Shown here piece after piece: positions 22,555 to 32,544 of a stretch of 64,000 nucleotides of DNA; positions within the stretch are counted from its first letter, which is position 1; each line of letters opens with the position of its first letter. The notes beneath the pieces are model-generated. The model saw only the letters and a list, made by a program, of their open reading frames with translations. It did no database searches and had not been told where the DNA came from. The translations under genes and the position numbers were made by a program. The stretch is taken from the NCBI RefSeq assembly GCF_019320115.1, contig NC_089593.1:15590789-15654788 (forward strand), given 5' to 3'. This DNA comes from Miscanthus floridulus (lineage: Eukaryota > Streptophyta > Magnoliopsida > Poales > Poaceae).

Positions 22555-24446
22555 ATATAGCATTTGCAACAAAAAACCCGAAAAGTATGCAATATTGGGC
22601 TTTCTTCCATTTAAGAGCTCATATGGTGTCTTCTCCATCATGGGGTGACAATAAAGACGGTTGCTATAGTAGCAAGTTGTATTGATTGTTTCGGCCCAAA
22701 ATGAATGACTCATATTGTACTCACTCAATATTGATCTTGTCATGTCAATTAAAGTTCTATTCTTACTCTCAATAAGACCATTTGATTATGGATTGTACTT
22801 GGCCAAAAATTGATGCCTAATTCCAAATTCATCACATAGCTCATCAACTCTTGTATTCTTGAACTCATTACCATTATCACTTCTCACTTTCTTGAGAGCT
22901 CATATGTATTCTTGATGGTTGTTTCAAACTCATTGTGAATTCTCTTGATAAATATCTTGAAGGTTGTAAACACGTCACTCTTATCAACAGAAAGAACGCC
23001 CAAGTGTATCTAGTAAGATCATCCACTGTCACAAACCCATATTTGTTTCCACCAATGCTAGTGTATATGGTTGGTCCAAATAAATACATGTGTAACAACT
23101 CAAATGCCTTAGATGTGCTCATCATACTCTTCTTAGGATGTGTGTTACCAACTTGCTTTCTGGCTTGACATGCACTACATAGCTTATCCTTCTCAAATCT
23201 TTCAAGCCTCTAACTAGATCATGCTTAATCAACTTATTCAATTATTTCATTCCAACATGACTAAGCCTTCTATGCCATAACCAACACATGCTAGGCTTAG
23301 TGAGCAAACATGTTGACAATTGAGCTTCTCTAGCATTGAAATCAACCAAGTATAGATTCTCATATCTAAATCCTTTGAATATCAAGTTAGAGTCATCTAC
23401 ACTTATGATCTCTGCATCATCCACACCAAATATGCACATTTGAAACCAAGATCACACAATTGAGCTACCGACAAAAGGTTGAAGTTCAAAGCTCTCTACT
23501 AGTAGCACATTGGAAATGCTCAAGTCATTGGATATTGCAATCTTACCAAGACCTTTGACCTTGCATTTTCCATTGTCACCAAATGTGATACTATCAACCC
23601 CATTGCTATCACTTGTGTTGATTGAATTGAACATTCTTGAATCACCAGTCATGTGTTATGTGCATCCACTATCAAGCACCCAATGCCTTCCTCCAGCTTT
23701 GTAATTGACCTACAAAAGAAGATCAATTCTTTTTAGGTACCCAAACTTGCTTGGGTCCTTGAAGGTTAGTCACTAAGGTCTTTGGCACCCAAATGGCTTT
23801 CTTCTTTGAGCCCATAATTGGTGTACTAATAAACTTAGCCTTCACACCATTGGCATCCTTAACAAGCATGTAACAAGAATCAAATCTAATTGAGGATATA
23901 TTAGGTTGCTTGTTCTTCTTAGTCTTGTAATTTTGCTCTATATGCCCAACTTGTTTGCATCTATTGCAAAACTGACCATTGTCATTCACAAAGCTAGCTT
24001 TGGGAGTGACAAAGGCCTCCTTGCCTTTCTTGGGCCTAATCCCTCTTTGTTGAGAGAAAACCTTTGGCTACCCAAGCAATTTAGCAAAGCAGGCATCTCC
24101 ACCATAGGCATTGCCTAAGGCATGAGTGAGCTCATTCACTTCCTTCTTGAGGGTCTCATTTTCCACCATTAGTGAGGCATCACAAGTGAAACCATCACTC
24201 AAAGGTGAAGTAGAAGTAGTAGTGCTGCAAGAAAGGTTAGTGGGAGCAACGACAATGGGCTTATAAAAAGATTCATCAAGAATATCACATGTTAGTCCCA
24301 CATCACATGACACAATCATTTGCTCCTTCTTGGCTTCCTCCTTCTTGGCTTGCTCGAGGAGAGAGGAGTGAGCTTTTTCAAGCTTTGTGTGAGCTTTGCC
24401 TGCCCCTCATGGTCTTCCTTTAGACTCTCATGAGAAGCATTAGAAC
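22555..24446 (-). pseudogene. A: gag C-terminus, protease and integrase N-terminal part
   Basis: Minus-strand text parallel to F 60037-61905. From right to left: NASHESLKEDHEG (gag coiled-coil part), LTCDASLMVENETLKKEVNE, a CCHC knuckle CNRCKQVGHIEQNY whose last Cys is replaced by Tyr, 'KKAIWVPKTLVTNLQGPKQV', protease start MTGDSRMFNS, 'LWHRRLSHVGMK', integrase LLHMYLFGP (the expected catalytic Asp of HMDLFGP is Tyr) and SDNGNEF. Many stops and shifts. The text begins abruptly at the equivalent of F 60037, so the 5' half of gag is gone. Confidence 0.8.
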
Positions 24447-24476
24447 AAAGGAACCCTAGAATTCTATTTGCATAAG
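24447..24476 (+). repeat. 30-bp copy of A's left genomic flank, misplaced next to A's right LTR
   Basis: Identical to 1722-1751, the 30 bases to the left of A's left LTR, including the final ATAAG. It stands exactly at the left border of the right LTR, where the primer-binding site and gag leader should be. Confidence 0.85.
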
Positions 24477-26519
24477 TAAAAGGTCCTAATATAGCTAGAG
24501 GAGGGTGAATAGCCAATTTTAAAACTCTACAAAGCACTAGAGCAATTGATTAATACAACAAATGGCATAATGCAATTTTGCTCTAGCTCTACAAGGGTTG
24601 CAAGCCACCTATCCCAACAATTCTAGTTGCTATGATCACAAGGCATACACACTAGCTAAGTCACTACTCACTAAGCTAGTGTGCTCTCAAAGACTAACTA
24701 AAGAGCCACACTAACCAAACTAACAAGCTCTTAAAAGACTAACTACACTAAAGAGTTTGGCAACTAGTTTGCAAAGAAATGTAAAGGAGTGAGTAGATTG
24801 ATTATACTGCCTTGTCGAGGAATGAAGCAAACATAATATGAAGTCAATCCAATCACCGGGAAAATTCCAATCACACAAGGGACACAAGAGTTTTCTCCCA
24901 AGGTTCACGTGCTTGTGCCGGCACGCTAGTCCCCATTGTCTCAACCAACACTTGGTGGTTCGGCGGCTAAGAGGTGTTGCACGAACCTCATCCAACAAAT
25001 GGACACCGCAAGGACCTACCCACAAGTGAGGTAGCTCAATGACACGCAATCCAATAGAGTACCTTTTGGATCTTCACCGGGAGAAGGTCAAGAACACACA
25101 CAAGCAACCGATCGAGGCCGGAGACAATTACCAACTCCGCTCAATGATCCTCCAATCACCAGGACATCTAGGTGTCGGCAAACACCAAGAGTAACAAGCT
25201 CACAACCAGCCCAAATCACCCAACTAGTGCCACAAAGATGATGCAACTCAATGCAATGCACTAGAGGCTCACCAATCTCACTCAAATGATGAAATCAAGT
25301 GTGCAAGTGAGTGGATTGTGTTTGCTCAGCTCCCGAAGGGTGTGCACAAGTGTAAGAGGTGGCAAGAGAGTGGCCAAGGCCGTCCACACCCTCTATTGAT
25401 AGCCACACAAGCAAATAGAGTCGTTGGCCCTTTGGAGCTGCTGTCTGTGAGGTCACCAGACAGGGCGGTGCCTGGCACCGGACATGGCGGTGACCTCCCC
25501 AATAGTCAAATTCTAACGACTAGAAACTAGCCTCTAGTCAATAGACAAGGCATGGTGGTGGCACCGCCCTAGGAGTGGCAGTGACCATCCTAGTCAAGTC
25601 CCCAAAAATGGAGTCTCTAGGAAAAAAAGTGGCGGTGCACTGGCGCACCCATGGTGATGACCATGGCGGTGCCCCCCTTTGCTATCTCTGCTCTCGGGTG
25701 GAACAAGGCGGTGCACCATCGTCGCCATGGTGGTGACCGGGGCACGGTGACCCCCTCGCCCCAACTCCAGTTAGCCACCCTCAGGAAAAAAGAGGCGGTG
25801 GCATCGGACACCCTACGGCGGTGCACCGCCGTGCTAGTGGCGGTGTACACTGGTAGGGGCGGTGCCCCAGCCCTAACACCCCTTCTCAGCCACAGTCCGG
25901 TGGGCACCGCCACAGGGGTGGTGGAAGCAGTGGACAGGGGGTGGCGATGCCACCCAGGCGCCACCACTAGCTCTCCGAGTTGCAAATTTTTTCGTGATTC
26001 GATCCACGCCAACTCGAGCTCATTTCTGCAAGCGATGCTAACTCTCAAAGTGTTTTCTCAAAACATGTTAGAGCCAAGTTAGCATTTCTCAAAAACATTT
26101 TTACTAAATATTTTCGCTTGCTCTCCAATGTGCACTAGACCTAAATGCAATGCATGAAGTCCAATCACCTAGTGGCACTAGATGACCGAATTGTCTAGTA
26201 GAGAACCCCTCTTAATAGTACGTCCATCTACCCTAAATATGATTACACTCTCTATACTGTCTTGATCACCGAAACAAAACTCATATTTATATATTTGCCT
26301 TGATCTCCATAGGGTTTTGTTTTCTCTTTCTTCTTTTCCAAGTTGAGCACTTGATCATCATCACATGTGGCCATCTCATCATTTCATGTGATCATCACCA
26401 TCTCTTGAGTGCCACCATGCTTCACACTTGGATTGCACCAACCTAGCTCATATCACAACTCATGACAAATGTTAGTGCATATGTTTCATCAATTATCCAA
26501 AATCAAACTAGGGCTTTCA
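24477..26519 (-). repeat. LTR of element A (right copy)
   Basis: About 2043 bp, starting TAAAAGGTCC (TG mutated to TA) and ending GGGCTTTCA. High similarity with 1752-3580 except for U3 blocks. Flanked by ATAAG on both sides (24472-24476 and 26520-26524), which is how a solo LTR would look, although the rest of A lies to its left. Confidence 0.85.
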
Positions 26520-27008
26520 ATAAGGTACATTACGCCATACAATCTAAATATAAAATGAGTAGTGGGGCAATTAATTACTTTGAAAATGCGAAATAGCTGA
26601 TGAGAGAAGTTGTTGTTGAGAAATAGGAAAGTGGAATGAAATCCAGTCTTAGTCAAATATTTCATCTCTATTCTTGTCCAAACAGATGGAAAATGATACA
26701 ATTTGCGCTGAGTGGAAAATCCATACCTCTCTTATCCATTTAGAGCATATGGATCGATTTATAAGAATCAAATGTTTTGTTTTTATGTTATTTTGTGATA
26801 GAATGAAAAGAACAATTTCTAGATTATGGAATAAAACCACGTTATAACAATAAGAATTCCGCGGGCCCTTTCCGCTCTAATCAGATAAAGGGGAGTAAGG
26901 CACCCGCTTAGTTCCTACTTTTTCATGTTTACAATCTGGATCCTCTGATTACTATAGAGATGAACCCAATCTAGAATACGAACCATAAAAGAACTCGAAT
27001 ACAAGCTC
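26520..27008. other. Plastid DNA fragment (NUPT), right half
   Basis: AT-rich and non-coding up to about 26940, with a GC patch (CCGCGGGCCCTTTCCGCTC, about 26861-26879), then the end of psbJ on the minus strand. It continues the DNA broken by A's insertion at ATAAG. I infer the petA-psbJ spacer of the plastid genome; only psbJ is recognised directly. Confidence 0.6.
26952..26996 (-). pseudogene. psbJ: psbJ 3' end (plastid-derived fragment)
   Basis: On the minus strand the last codons read FFYGSYSRLGSSL and TAG. The C-terminus of photosystem II protein J in plants is FFYGSYSGLGSSL, so 12 of 13 residues agree (one G to R). The upstream part of the 40-residue protein is absent: the match ends near 26996, where LINE-like sequence starts soon after. 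A nuclear copy without function. Confidence 0.75.
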
Positions 27009-27292
27009 TTCTTGGAAGAAGGAGCTAACTCTTGGGCCACGGCTTCCTCCAAATCTGGCCGCAGATCCTTCGTTGAGGTGGTTAAGTCTTCCCCGCTCTC
27101 TGGAGCTAGTGTGGTTCCTTTGGGCCCTCAATGTTCCTCCCATTGTTCTTCTCCGGCTCCGGTGAGGCATTAGTCTTTTGAACGTCTTTTTTTTCCTCTT
27201 CTCGTCGTTCATTTGAAGGCTGCAGACAGGGCTCTGACAAAGGCTTGCAGTCGTTGCCTCTTGTCGCGGGGTCGAAACCGTGGCAAACATTG
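27009..27292 (+). pseudogene. LINE ORF1 relic, second half
   Basis: One frame reads FLEEGANSWATASSKSG, then RRSFVEVVKSSPLSGASVVP, then a stop, then SFERLFFPLL, and later a Cys-rich part (CSRCLLSRGRNRGKHC). In grass LINE ORF1 proteins the block after 'WGNGGPNW' has a 'SW......SFADVVKSSPLSGANAVPLG' segment followed by 'S.F.RLSFP' and a zinc knuckle; the order here is the same. So this is likely the part that once followed directly after 1507. Confidence 0.6.
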
Positions 27293-27717
27293 TTATTTGT
27301 CGAGTGTCAATGAGTGTGTGTCCTCGGGGGCTCGGTGGACTCAAGAACACAGAGAAGACACAGCGGTTTAGGCTATTGGAGCCCTACATCTAGCAGTAGA
27401 AGTTCTTTATATTCGAGAGCATCCAAATCGGGGGTCACAGCAAGAGTCTATTTTTGTGTTTTGCCATTTCACACCTACCTTTTGTCTGTGTTTTTTTGCT
27501 TCCTTCTGTTTTCCGTTACTTTTTTTTTTCAAGCAGGCTTGTAGCCTTTTTTTTGTTTGACCACGCCCGTCCAAACTCCAAATCTCTACTATACGTGTGG
27601 ACGCGTGGTGTTGCCGACTCCAGTGCGCGTGCTCTGGCGTCCCTGCGCCTGCGCGTCGCGATTTTGCAAGTTGCCTGCTGCTGCGGTGCTGCCTCTCCTC
27701 GCTCGCAGCTTTCGCAT
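27293..27717 (+). promoter_or_regulatory. Proximal promoter region of the PSK gene
   Basis: Between the LINE relic and the TATA box. The first part (27300-27440) is of unknown origin. Nearer the gene there is a W-box core TTGAC (27557-27561) within TTTGACC, and an ABRE-like ACGTG (27593-27597) close to a CGCGT box (27602-27606). These short motifs are suggestive only. Long T tracts lie at 27488-27530 and 27548-27556. Confidence 0.4.
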
Positions 27718-27725
27718 TATAAATA
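27718..27725 (+). promoter_or_regulatory. TATA box of the PSK gene
   Basis: TATAAATA, about 250 bp before the start codon, in a GC-rich setting. Transcription would start near 27750, giving a 5' leader of around 220 bases that is rich in C/T and CCA repeats. Confidence 0.65.
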
Positions 27726-27971
27726 CAGCTGCCGGCATCGGCAGCCAGCAGTCCAGCACCACCACCACCCTCTCCCAAAGGCCACCAAATTAAGGCATTC
27801 TTAAGCCATCGATCACCAGCCAACCAGCACTCACTCACTTACTAGCTCCATCCAACTCGTACACAGCCTCTCCCTCGCTCTCTGACTCTCTCCACGCATC
27901 CTCTCGCCCTTCGACAGCAAGCGCAGCAGCAGTAGCATTTATCAGTTCATCAACCGGGCACGGCGGCAGAG

Positions 27972-28554
27972 ATGAGGCGCTGCGGCAGCATCTCCTCGCC
28001 GCTCGCGGCTGCTGCCCTGCTCCTCCTCCTCCTCCTCGTCGGCGGCTGCTTCCACTGCGCGGCCGCGGCTCGCCTCCTGCCGCCTTCTTCTGTCCCGGCT
28101 CTGGTTCGCCAAGGTACGCCTTCACTCAGCTCGCACGTAGCTGAACCACTTTGCTGACGATCCTAATTCCTACCTTAGCTGCTCTAACGTCTCTGAAATC
28201 TGAACTTTTCGTTTGCAGAGAATGGTGTCAAAGCTGCTGCTGGTGCAGACGGCGGCCTGGTGGTGCTGCAGGAAGGTGGCGTCGGCAATGGTGAAGAGCT
28301 CTCCATGTCCGAGGTGAGGAGAAAAGCTACTGAATTCGTTGAGAACTTGTAGTCTGAGCCATGCGTTGTATATAAAGCTCATCTTCCATTCCATGCATGT
28401 CCTGCTTCTGCTTCTGCAGATGATGGGAGCAGAGTCGGAGGAGGAGGGTGCAGTGGCGTGCGAGGAGGGCAACGACGAGGACTGCATGCAGAGGCGGCTG
28501 CTCCACGAGGCGCACCTCGACTACATCTACACGCAGCACAAGGGCAAGCCATGA
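27972..28554 (+). CDS. PSK: Phytosulfokine precursor (three exons)
   Basis: Encodes the secreted precursor of phytosulfokine, a tyrosine-sulfated pentapeptide hormone promoting cell growth. It is sulfated in the Golgi, cut in the apoplast and sensed by LRR receptor kinases. Exons 27972-28113, 28219-28313 and 28420-28554; introns of 105 and 106 bp with GT/AG ends (AAG|GTACG, TTTGCAG|AG, GAG|GTGAGG, TTCTGCAG|ATG). The joined frame gives 123 residues. Residues 1 to about 33 are a signal peptide (Leu/Ala-rich core, end AAAA). Then come a variable Gly/Glu-rich part and the family's Cys pair (CEEGNDEDC). The hormone YIYTQ lies at residues 114-118, preceded by Asp, as tyrosylprotein sulfotransferase requires. 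A short basic tail, HKGKP, follows. Start chosen as the first ATG giving the signal peptide. Complete and apparently intact. Confidence 0.95.
28522..28536 (+). other. Coding site of the mature PSK pentapeptide
   Basis: TAC ATC TAC ACG CAG = Tyr-Ile-Tyr-Thr-Gln; both Tyr residues are sulfated in the mature hormone. The context LDYIYTQH has the acidic residue before the first Tyr. Confidence 0.97.
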
Positions 28555-28943
28555 TGATGAGGAGGAAGCTAGAGGATGCAGAGGGACTAGTCGGAGCTCC
28601 GGCCAGATCCTCTCCCTATCTTGGTTGGTGTTGGGACTGCTAGCTTATTGGGAGTATTGGGACAAAGTACATGCTGCAAATTAAGTTGACACACGGGAAT
28701 CTCATCTCATCTCATCTACTAGTACATGCATCGATAATCCACTTATCCACCTTCTGCATGCATGCTATATATCTAGCTTGTAATTTCTGTCATGGTGCTT
28801 AGCATCATCCGTGATCCATATCATCTAGGACTAGTATATGCGTGTGTCAGTCAGTCACCTCGTCTGTACATCTCCTCCTAGTCTGTCTGATACATGTATG
28901 GTATTGGTAACCACCAGTTTCTTCAAGTTTTTTTGCTTGGTAT

Positions 28944-28970
<27 letters not shown>
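28944..28970. repeat. (CT)n microsatellite
   Basis: About 13 uninterrupted CT units in the presumed 3' part of the PSK transcript. Confidence 0.9.
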
Positions 28971-28975
<5 letters not shown>

Positions 28976-29746
28976 AGTGTAAGATTGGGAAGGTGCGTCG
29001 TGAGGCTGCATTGCACTTGTTCATATATATATATGTGCCATATATATGCCATAAGAGAGTGTTTCCCTATACCTAATGCATGTCGTTTGCCTTGCTCTAA
29101 TACCTTGGTTTGGTTGGCGTCTGTGATCGATATCAAGTTGCCTACAAACTTCTATGGCCGTGATTTTCTTGTTCTTAGTTAAAAGCTACTTACCCTAGTA
29201 TATATAAATAATAATAATGTAACTAAAACACAGTTGCAACTGGTGTAGTATGGCTGAATGAATATAATGTCTGTCTCGCTGTCTGACTTTGGGTCTGCGA
29301 CCGGCCGGACCGCTGTCTGATTCCCTGATGATTTCGCCTAATCTCCATAGTCCAAGAGAACAAGACACATTTGTTTATTTGGTCCAAGAAAAAACAAATG
29401 TTTTGGTCGATCTATGAGCAGCTACAGCAGTAAATTAGTACTCCGTATGGGCTGCTCCCCGAGATTCCACATGATGGTCGGAGCGCGCTGGCCTGGCCTG
29501 GCCTGGCTCATAAAAAGTCAAACGCCATGGATGGCACCGTGCAGCTACAGCTCATCATTTTCATATGTCTGAGTCTGAGGCTCTCTCTCAGCTGCTCCGG
29601 CAAAGAGAGACATGCATGCAAAGATTCGATGCTCCGATCCTCCTCAGATTAGATCAGTCCCCACATGCGAGCCATGGCAATGATTCACAATTTCACACAC
29701 TGACACGGGCACTACCTAGTATCTGTATTTGCATCATGTAGAGGTA

Positions 29747-29938
29747 GGGCTCCGAGTCTTCATGTAGAGTAGATTCTGTTGTGGAGCTGAAGTTTTGAAA
29801 AATGTTAGACAAAAATAGCTTTAGTAACAGTTTTATAATAATTTGTATTAGGTTTATGAGTAGGAGTCGAAAAAAAACTTTTTTTTTGTTGTTTCGACTC
29901 CTCTGTAAAAAAAATGTCTTCAACTCCTCCAGAGCCCC
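29747..29938. mobile_element. Possible small MITE
   Basis: GGGCTCCGAG at the left and GGGGCTCTGGAG (reversed) at the right form imperfect inverted ends around an AT-rich core. The core holds its own 10-bp hairpin, GGAGTCGAAA (29863-29872) with TTTCGACTCC (29892-29901). No clean target duplication, so the call is tentative. Confidence 0.35.
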
Positions 29939-31161
29939 ACTGCCCCACTAAACGGCTATACTTTTCAGACGAAGGAATAGTGCATATATCATTTTGCCCT
30001 CGGATCGGCATAACCCAGGGAAAACAACAAAGCCAGAAAGTAGCATTAGTTTGTGAATAGTGAATGGAAGGAACTCGAGCCAGGAAAGGGATTGATGATC
30101 AAAAGGCCAACAGTTTGCATATAGCATATAAAATTACTCCTATATACCAAGCTTCTCCTTTTCACAAAGATGCTGTGGTATCCGTGAAAGCCCTCGAGCT
30201 ATGATCAGTCAAAACTCAAAATGATACATACTCCTTACATACGAAAGTGAAGCACCATGTGCTTGCACTTACCAAGGCTGCTGCTGAGTCTGAGTGTGCA
30301 TATATATTCAATTTCCAGACACTCCACTTGCTTGCTTCAGTACCAACCAACCGACTCCTCTCTGCTAGCTACCCCTTACAAAACAAAGAGAAGTATAGCT
30401 AGCTAGTGCGATCACTAGTTTACTTGAAACCCATGGAATGCATGCGTCTGGTTTGTGCAGGCCGAGTGGCCAATGCCCAATAGTGCCCACCCCATTATCT
30501 CATGCATTTATCTGAGACTGAGACGATGCAGCTGGCGAAGCACACGTACTGCACACAGTGAGTGAGTGAGTGATGATCCTGATCCATCAGTGCTGCCGCT
30601 GCTGCTCAGCTAAATGATCTCAGATAGCTCCCCTGTTTCTGGTACTAGTTTAGAGCAGCAGTACAGGCTGTAGTGCGCAGGGTTGGGGTTTTATTGGTTA
30701 AAGCAGCATAACATTGCACTAGATGTTGTTGTAGATTATGGTATTTGACAAGAAGCAACATGGACACTTTGCAGCCGTTGCTTCTTTTCCGGCAGGCCGT
30801 GCGTGCGTGGGTGAGTGAGTGTGAACAAGTAAAGGGGTCGGCCACTTGCAAAGCTGCCATTGGAGCGCCCACTTTTTCGGTCGGATATCCACTCGTGCAC
30901 GCAGGTAGATAGATAGATAGATATAGTTCTTCTTGCACACAGCACACTACTGTGCCTGTAGATATGCAATGTGTCTGTGCAGGAGAAGCTCATCACATCA
31001 GGTATTTTGGCAAACATACATGACATGTATGTATCAGGTCAATATGCATATATGCATCGAGAGTGAGTGGCAGGTCAGGACTCAGAACTCAGTGGCCGGT
31101 CAGCTGCCAGACACTGGTTATACGTACGTCGGCGGGTGTACATCCAAATGTCATGGCACCG

Positions 31162-31390
31162 GTCTAGTACAAAAACGAGCTATACTCCTGGTTGGGAAAC
31201 CATTCAGTCCCGATTTTCCAACTGTAAGCACGAATGCAGGACTAAAGGGCCCCTTCTTTAATCTCGGTTTCTCGTCCGGACTTTAGTCCCGGTTGGTAAT
31301 ATTAACCGGGGCTAAAGAGGCATCCCGGCCTGGCCACGTGGGCCGGCCCTTTAGTCCCGGTTGGTACCAACCGGGACTAAATGTTTTCTT
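31162..31390. repeat. Left subterminal array of X
   Basis: Repeated TTTAGTCCCGGTTGG and its inverse CCAACCGGGACTAAA, e.g. a perfect inverted pair at about 31351-31380. Such arrays bind the element's TNPA-type protein in En/Spm. Confidence 0.85.
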
Positions 31391-31594
31391 TTTTTTCTTT
31401 ATTTTTTGTTTCTATTTTCAATTGATGATTCGATTTGGTTTTCGAATAGGTTTTCGAATACGCATTCTACGCTGCTAATAATATACGTATTCTACACGCT
31501 TATAATGTTCGAACATTTTGTACAAACTAAAGTATAAAACTAACGTTATATTACATGCATATACATATATTGTACGTTATTTTATGTACATATA

Positions 31595-31632
<38 letters not shown>

Positions 31633-31845
31633 CAAATAAACCTTGCATTGTATATTCTATCATATCCTTAGGATAACAAATTCACTCCATCTGGTTTGGT
31701 TTTCATGTTTTGTTTACGTCATTGTAGAACTCGCTGGCGAGGTTTAAGACTTGGTCATTAAGAAATCCTGCTATGGTCTCTTTAATTGCTTTTAGTTGAT
31801 CACGTCGTATAACTTTTTCCTTCAACCAATAAAAGTTAAAAAAAA

Positions 31846-31885
<40 letters not shown>

Positions 31886-31964
31886 TGGCCACGTGATTAC
31901 TTATATATATGAGTAATAAAAGAAATTGTGAATATATGAATATATTTATAGAACGCACTTTGAG

Positions 31965-32464
31965 GATCTCTTCAGGAGTTCTTTTTGCGTACGCCATGAT
32001 GAACTCGCAAACATAGTATCCACGGTAGTTGTTCCTCTGTTCTTGCTTCAGAACCTACTTTTACGAGAAAAAAGATCCGGTGAATTGAAAGCATGCATGG
32101 TGTTAATTGAATTATATATATATAAATGTAGCTGGTACTTACTTTGTGTGTGATTACATCCAGTGGCGCTTTGCAATGTTTCATGTGGTGTTCCTCAATG
32201 AAACCTTTTCAAACACTACGTTCAATAAAATAAAAAATTAATTTGACCTTTAATAATTGTTGCAGTAAAGAGATCGGGTATATAAAGTTGCTAGAGAAAC
32301 TAAATTACCCTTGGATAATATCTATCATGTCTTGGTACTCTGTCTGTTCTTTTCTTAACGAGTCTAAGATGCTCAACCGACTATTGGCCATATCGATAAC
32401 TATCAATATCCAGTGATTGCTGCATATGTTTTTATACACAAATATGATCGACATTAACTAGAGT

Positions 32465-32544
<80 letters not shown>

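Larger units (their letters stand above)
1752..26519 (-). mobile_element. Copia element A (SIRE/Maximus type), interrupted by B and C
   Basis: Two similar LTRs (1752-3580 and 24477-26519) enclose a minus-strand interior whose parts match, in order, those of element F at 56586-64000: gag C-terminus, protease, integrase, RT, RNase H, long 3' non-coding part. The outer target duplication ATAAG is present at 1747-1751 and 26520-26524. The interior is split by CACTA element B (5754-8176) and by solo LTR C with its own insertions (8565-22554). The 5' half of gag and the primer-binding site are missing: gag text stops at 24446, where a 30-bp copy of the left flank precedes the right LTR. Not capable of movement. 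Confidence 0.85.
28555..31161 (+). other. PSK 3' region and intergenic DNA
   Basis: The 3' untranslated region probably runs to about 29220-29270, where AATAATAATAATG and GAATATAATG could serve as poly(A) signals. Beyond it I see no gene: only GC-moderate DNA with a (CT)n tract at 28944-28970, a possible small MITE at 29747-29938 and a (TAGA)n tract at 30907-30922. Short ORFs here have no recognisable features. Confidence 0.5.

Noticed and set aside
24477..26519. Right LTR of A taken as an ordinary 5' LTR
   Set aside because: Primer site and gag leader are missing and replaced by a copy of the left genomic flank, so the junction is secondary.
26952..27350. A 132-residue minus-strand ORF that ends like PsbJ
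   Set aside because: Only the last 13 codons are psbJ; the upstream part is antisense to LINE-like text and unrelated to any plastid gene.
27835..28554. Minus-strand ORFs across the PSK gene
   Set aside because: They are antisense shadows; the plus-strand exons have consistent splice sites, signal peptide and the hormone motif.
31599..32542. AT repeats as a possible origin or matrix attachment site
   Set aside because: They are plain AT microsatellites inside presumed introns of X; no other support.
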